Shown one piece after another: positions 59,641 to 64,000 of a stretch of DNA of 64,000 nt; position 1 is the first letter of the stretch, and every line of letters starts with the position of its first letter. The translations under genes and the position numbers were made by a program. This DNA comes from Anagrus nilaparvatae (lineage: Eukaryota > Arthropoda > Insecta > Hymenoptera > Mymaridae), in NCBI GenBank assembly GCA_022575985.1, contig JAKSXM010000247.1, positions 9,509,501-9,573,500 of the forward strand. The letters run 5' to 3'. The notes beneath the pieces were generated by a model that was not told the DNA's origin, did not search any database, and saw only the letters and a program-made list of their open reading frames with translations.

Positions 59641-61295
59641 AATTTCTACCATTGCATAAAAATATATCTAATTAAAAAAATAATTAAATGCAATCATTGT
59701 ATAAAAATATTTGAAATTCCAACTTTTCTATAAAACAGGAGACTGTTAGAAAAAAATTTATAATGGCATATAGTTTCTGGTAAAGTCAATAAAAAAATAC
59801 AATTTTCTTATAAAACAAGACAAATACAAAAAAAATTTCAATGCAATCATTGCATAAAAATTTTTGAAATTAAAAACACATTTTAATGCAATCATTGCAT
59901 AAAAATTTTCTCAATGCAATTATTGCATACAAATATTTGAAATTCCAACTTTTCTATAAAACAGGAGACTGTTAGAAAAAAATTTATAATGGTATATAGT
60001 TTCTGATAAAGTCAATAAAAAAATACAATTTTCTTATAAAACAAGAAAAATACAAAAAAAATTTCAATGCAATCATTGCATAAAAATTTTTGAAATTAAA
60101 AACACATTTTAAAGCAATTATTGCAGACAAATATTTAAAATTCCATTTAATAATAATATTAATTTTCATAAATATTCATTTTCATAATCATTGCATGAAA
60201 ATATTTAAAAATACAATTATCATATAAAACAAGGACACTATTAGAAAAAAATTTAAAATGATGTATAGTTTCTGCTAAAGTCAATAAAAAAATTTCAATG
60301 CTATCATTGCATAAAAACTTTTGAAATTCCAACTTTTGTATAAAACAGTATAATATTAGAAAAAATTTAGAATAGCGTATAGTTTCTGCCAAAGTCAATA
60401 AAAATATTTCAATGTTAACATTGCATAAAAATATTTGAAATCCCAATTTTTATATATAACAAAGCATTATTCAAAAAAATTTAGAATGGAGTAATGTTTC
60501 TGCTAAAGTCAATAATATTATTTCAATGCAATCATTGCATAAAAATATTTGAAATTCCAACTTTTGTATAAAACAGTACACTATTAGAAATTAAAAAATT
60601 TAGAATAGCGTACAGTTTCTGCTAAAGTCAATAAAAATATTTCAATGCAATCGTAGCATAAAAATATATGAAATCCCAACTTTTGTATAAAACAGGACAC
60701 TATTCGAAAAACATTCAGATTGACGTATAGTTTCTGCCAAAGTCAATAAAAATATTTCAATGTTAACATTGCATAAAAATATTTGAAATCCCAATTTTTA
60801 TATATAACAGAGCATTATTCAAAAATATTTAGAATGGAGCACAGTTTCTGCTAAAGTCGATAATAATATTTCAATGCAATCATTGCATAAAAATATGTGA
60901 AATCTTAACTTTTGAAAAAAACACAACACTTTTCAAAGAAATTTAGAATGGCATATAGTTTCTGCTAAAGTCAATAAAATATTTTAATGCTATCATTGCA
61001 TAAAAATTTTTCAAATTCCAACTTTTGTATAAAACAGGACACTATTCGAAAAACATTCAGATTGATGTATAGTTTCTGCCAAAGTCAATAAAAATATTTC
61101 AATGTTAACATTGCATAAAAATATTTGAAATCCCAATTTTTATATATAACAAAGCATTATTCAAAAAAATTTAGAATGGAGTACAGTTTCTGCTAAAGTC
61201 AATAATAATATTTCAATGCAATAATTGCATAAAAATATTTGAAATTCCAACTTTTGTATAAAACAGATGTATAAAACAGACACTATTCGGAAAAA
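59640..61295. repeat. ~115-bp satellite array, left block
   Basis: The monomer contains ATTTCAATGCAATCATTGCAT, AAAAATATTTGAAATTCC, CAACTTTTGTATAAAACAG, a CACTATT motif and TAGTTTCTGCTAAAGTCAAT. A variant with AATGTTAACATTGCAT recurs at 60,411, 60,759 and 61,101, i.e. every ~345 bp (three monomers), showing higher-order structure. All open frames here are repeat artefacts. Confidence 0.9.
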
Positions 61296-62312
61296 AAGTG
61301 TTTTTTTTAAGGAAATTTTAGAACTGCACAAATCACAAAAAGGGGAGGGGGAAAGGGAAAAAAGGGGGGAATACTAATTTTGCTTATTAATTTAAAAAAT
61401 ATTATCTCCTTAAATTTTGAAAAAGTACCTCAAAAATTACTTTTTATTAAATTTATTAAATGCATTCAGTTTAGATTTTCGACTTTCAGAATATACTCCA
61501 AAGTATAGCTTTTATACCTCAGCTGCAGATAGCTCAATTTTCATCCTGTTGGTCTCAAATTTTATATTTTCTCATATACTTTCAGCATATGAAATCATTT
61601 TTTTGGGTAAATTTATTTTAAAAGCACTAAAATTGAAAAATAGCTTCATTTTTCACAAATTTTAAATTTCCCGCCAAGTCACGTGACCAAATGAAAATTT
61701 GACTAAAATTCGGATTTAGCGGAAAATTTTACACAAGGATACCAATTTTCGTCTTTTTTCATTAAATAGTTTCTAATATATACCTTTTTACAGATAAAGA
61801 TTAAAATTGACTTTTTTTAAAAAACCCTGAAAATTGGACTCTGACTTTAAATTATTATATCTGCTAAATAAATAATTATAAAAAGACGAGTAAAATTTTT
61901 TTGGAAACTTAGAGCTTGTAAAAAATTTTTGAAGCTTATAGAAATTGTTTCTATTAAAAATTAGAACTTTGGCAGCAATTTCATAATTGGTCAATTTGGG
62001 GTAAGAATAGGCATTTGGTTTATTGACTTTCGAAATGAGAGAATTAACAACAAATAATTGTGGTTTACGATAAGTTAATGGTGACTCTTATTCGAAAAAA
62101 TCCTATTTTATAATATTGTCGTATTTTTTAGTTACTTAGTATTTTGCTATTTTATATCGATATAAAATTCATTTTTTTTAGAATATAAAATATTTTGTAT
62201 AAAAAACTAAAAAAGTTTATATTTTAGGACTGCACAAACTAGGTTTTAGTACTGCACAAATTTTTTCAGAACTGCACTTTTTGTGTAGAACTGCACGTTA
62301 AAAAAATCACTG
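61296..62312. mobile_element. ~1-kb insertion splitting the satellite
   Basis: The satellite unit is broken at CACTATTCGG and resumes at AAAACATTCAG. The insert starts and ends with GAACTGCACAAA/GAACTGCAC phrases. It contains a G/A-rich run (61,335-61,370), TTTCCCGCCAAGTCACGTG (shared with 40.03 kb) and a family B fragment at 61,800-62,110. Confidence 0.6.
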
Positions 62313-63322
62313 GAAAACATTCAGTTTGACGTATAGTATCTGCCAAAGTGAATAAAAATATTTCAATGTTAACATTGCATAAAAATATTTGAAATCCCAA
62401 CTTTTATATATAACAAAGCATTATTCAAAAAAATTTAGAATGGAGTACAGTTTCTGCTAAAGCCAATAATAATATTTCAATGCAATAATCGCATAAAAAT
62501 ATTTGAAATTCCAACTTTTGTGTAAAACAGTACACTATTAGAAAAAATTTAGAATATCGTACAGTTTCTGCTAAAGTCAATAAAAATATTTAAATGCAAT
62601 CATTGCATAAAAATATTTGAAATGTTAACTTTTGTATAAAACACAACACTATATTCAAAAAAATTTAGAATGCCGGATAGTTTCTGCTAAAATCAATAAA
62701 ATTATTTCAATGCTATCATTGCATAAAAACTTTTAAAATTCCAACTTATGTATAAAACAGGACACTACTCGAAATACATTCAGATTGACGTATAGATTCT
62801 ACCAAAGTCAATAAAAATATTTCAATGTTAACATTACTTAAAAATATTTGAAATCCCAATTTTTATATATAACAGAGCATTATTCAAAAAAATTTAGAAT
62901 GGAGCACAGTTTCTGCTAAAGTCGATAATAATATTTCAATGCAATCATTGCATAAAAATATGTGAAATCTTAACTTTTGAAAAAAACACAACACTTTGCA
63001 AAAAAATTTAGAATGGCATATAGTTTCTGCTAAAGTCAATAAAAATATATTAATGCAATAATTGCATAACAATATTTGAATTTCCAACTTTTGTATAAAA
63101 CAGTACACTATTAGAAAAAATTTAGAATAGCGCACAGTTTCCGCTAAAGTCAATATTTGGTCAATAAATTCAAAAAATATTCTAAACAAATATTTCAATG
63201 CAATCATTGCATAAAAATATATGAAATCCCAACTTTTGTATAAAACAGGACACTATTCGAAAAACATTCAGATTGACGTATAGATTCTGCCAAAGTCAAT
63301 AAAAATATTTCAATGTAATGGT
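62313..63322. repeat. ~115-bp satellite array, right block
   Basis: Same monomers as the left block. The AATGTTAACATT variant occurs at 62,365 and 62,824 (459 bp, four monomers), so the higher-order period is not constant. The array stops abruptly at CAATGTAATGGTAG. Confidence 0.9.
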
Positions 63323-63439
63323 AGTTCACCAGTAATTTAGACGACAATAGAAATCGCTAAAATTTTTATAGGGGCTTTATATTATAATAATACACATAAA
63401 AATAAAATTTTAAGAAAATTGTGGTTTTCGTTCAGGAGA

Positions 63440-63600
63440 TACAACTCACCTGAAAATAATCATATGCTACAGTATACTCTCGTGAACGTGCGATAGAACC
63501 TTCTGAGGTACATTCGGAGAACATTCGCGCCGAATACAAATTTAGAATATGAGTCCGAATGTACTTCAGAATATTCTGTAGAACATTAAATGATTATTTT
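63440..63600 (-). repeat. Inverted copy of the dispersed repeat at 45.64-45.83 kb
   Basis: TCATATGCTACAGTAT, TAGAACCTTCTGAGG and GAACATTCGCG are shared, in reverse order and orientation. Confidence 0.5.
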
Positions 63601-63787
63601 GTTTTTTTTTAAATAAACAAAGAATATGCAAAATAAGGGTATATATTCATAATAAGTTTAACATATTATTATTATAAAAATAAAGTAAAATATATACATA
63701 AATGTATATCAGTTTAGATTCCATGTACCAAATATATCATAGATATGAAGAAATAAATTTCTTATTTTCCATATTAATAAGTACATC

Positions 63788-63860
63788 AATGGTATTTCAC
63801 TCTGATACATTGAGTGAGATCATCAGTAAGAAACTCAATGTATCTTTCTTATATACCATT
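63788..63860 (-). ncRNA. Hammerhead ribozyme B
   Basis: On the minus strand, stem III is AAUGGUAU/AUACCAUU (8 bp). The cleavage triplet is AUA, cut between plus positions 63,852 and 63,851. Stem I is UAAGAAA/UUUCUUA (7 bp) closed by the 11-nt loop GAUACAUUGAG. The core CUGAUGA is at 63,826-63,820 and GAAA at 63,798-63,795. Stem II is weaker: ACUC/GAGU with extra nucleotides, or CUC/GAG with a U-U pair. Loop I is exactly complementary to CUCAAUGUAUC in the stem II arm. It is unrelated in primary sequence to ribozymes A1 and A2. TTATTCAACTA recurs at 63,861 and 63,985, so a repeat may continue beyond the window. Confidence 0.6.
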
Positions 63861-64000
63861 TTATTCAACTAGATGTGTCTTTGATTTCTTATATACTCTT
63901 GCAAAATCATTTCTCTTGCGAGAATATCTAACAAATCTAATCACATCGAATGCCATGAATTTGGTGCTTTGAATGTGATATACTTTATTCAACTATAACA

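Noticed and set aside
62884..63207. 107-codon minus-strand frame
   Set aside because: It is a readthrough of satellite monomers, with repeated LAETVRYSKFF-like phrases arising from the tandem repeat.

Overview
The window is strongly AT-rich eukaryotic DNA, most likely from an insect. Evidence: spliced genes with GT-AG introns, transposon families typical of arthropods (MULE, PIF/Harbinger with MADF partners, R1-like and Jockey/CR1-like LINEs, Penelope-like elements), tRNA-derived SINEs and many MITEs. There is no intact host housekeeping gene. The sequence reads as a transposon-rich, probably gene-poor region whose coding content is almost entirely transposon proteins and decayed gene fragments. 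The species cannot be fixed from sequence alone.

Layout. 1-9 kb: a foldback element, a dispersed repeat called here family A, a SINE with an 11-bp target-site duplication (TSD), three kinds of tandem array and a hAT-type MITE with an 8-bp TSD. 9.2-19 kb: a six-exon MULE-transposase-like gene with large introns full of MITEs and SINEs. It has a clear 4-bp tandem-duplication frameshift in exon 3 and a reading-phase break between exons 4 and 5. 19.1-20.4 kb: a foldback element between TTAA sites. 23.7-25 kb (minus): decayed SAC3/GANP-family (Xmas-like) exons. 25.5-27.1 kb (minus): a 5'-truncated R1-like LINE. 27.4-33.55 kb: a 6.2-kb element with about 153-bp near-identical terminal inverted repeats, holding two MADF-like genes on the minus strand and a PIF/Harbinger transposase on the plus strand. 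The transposase has a nonsense codon and a frameshift, and one MADF gene has an in-frame TAG. 34.7-35.0 kb (minus): a terminal nucleotidyltransferase (TUT-like) fragment. 36.2-36.9 kb: a ~56-bp minisatellite. 39-42 kb: nested foldback elements. 42.1-42.8 kb: a Penelope-like GIY-YIG fragment. 46.5-48 kb: a 5'-truncated Jockey/CR1-like LINE. 49.5-56.4 kb: family A repeats broken by a Penelope fragment, a 2.87-kb giant palindrome and a mariner-like MITE. 56.7-57.4 kb: a 470-bp-period repeat carrying hammerhead ribozymes. 59.7-63.3 kb: a ~115-bp satellite with higher-order structure. 63.8 kb: another hammerhead ribozyme.

The most unusual signal is the set of predicted type III-order hammerhead ribozymes on the minus strand (56.81-56.90, 57.28-57.37 and 63.79-63.86 kb). 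Two unrelated sequences share the CUGAUGA...GAAA core, all three helices and an 11-nt or longer perfect complementarity between loop I and the stem II arm. The 56.7-57.4 kb pair sits in 191-bp direct repeats like a retrozyme or the terminal repeat of a Penelope-like element.
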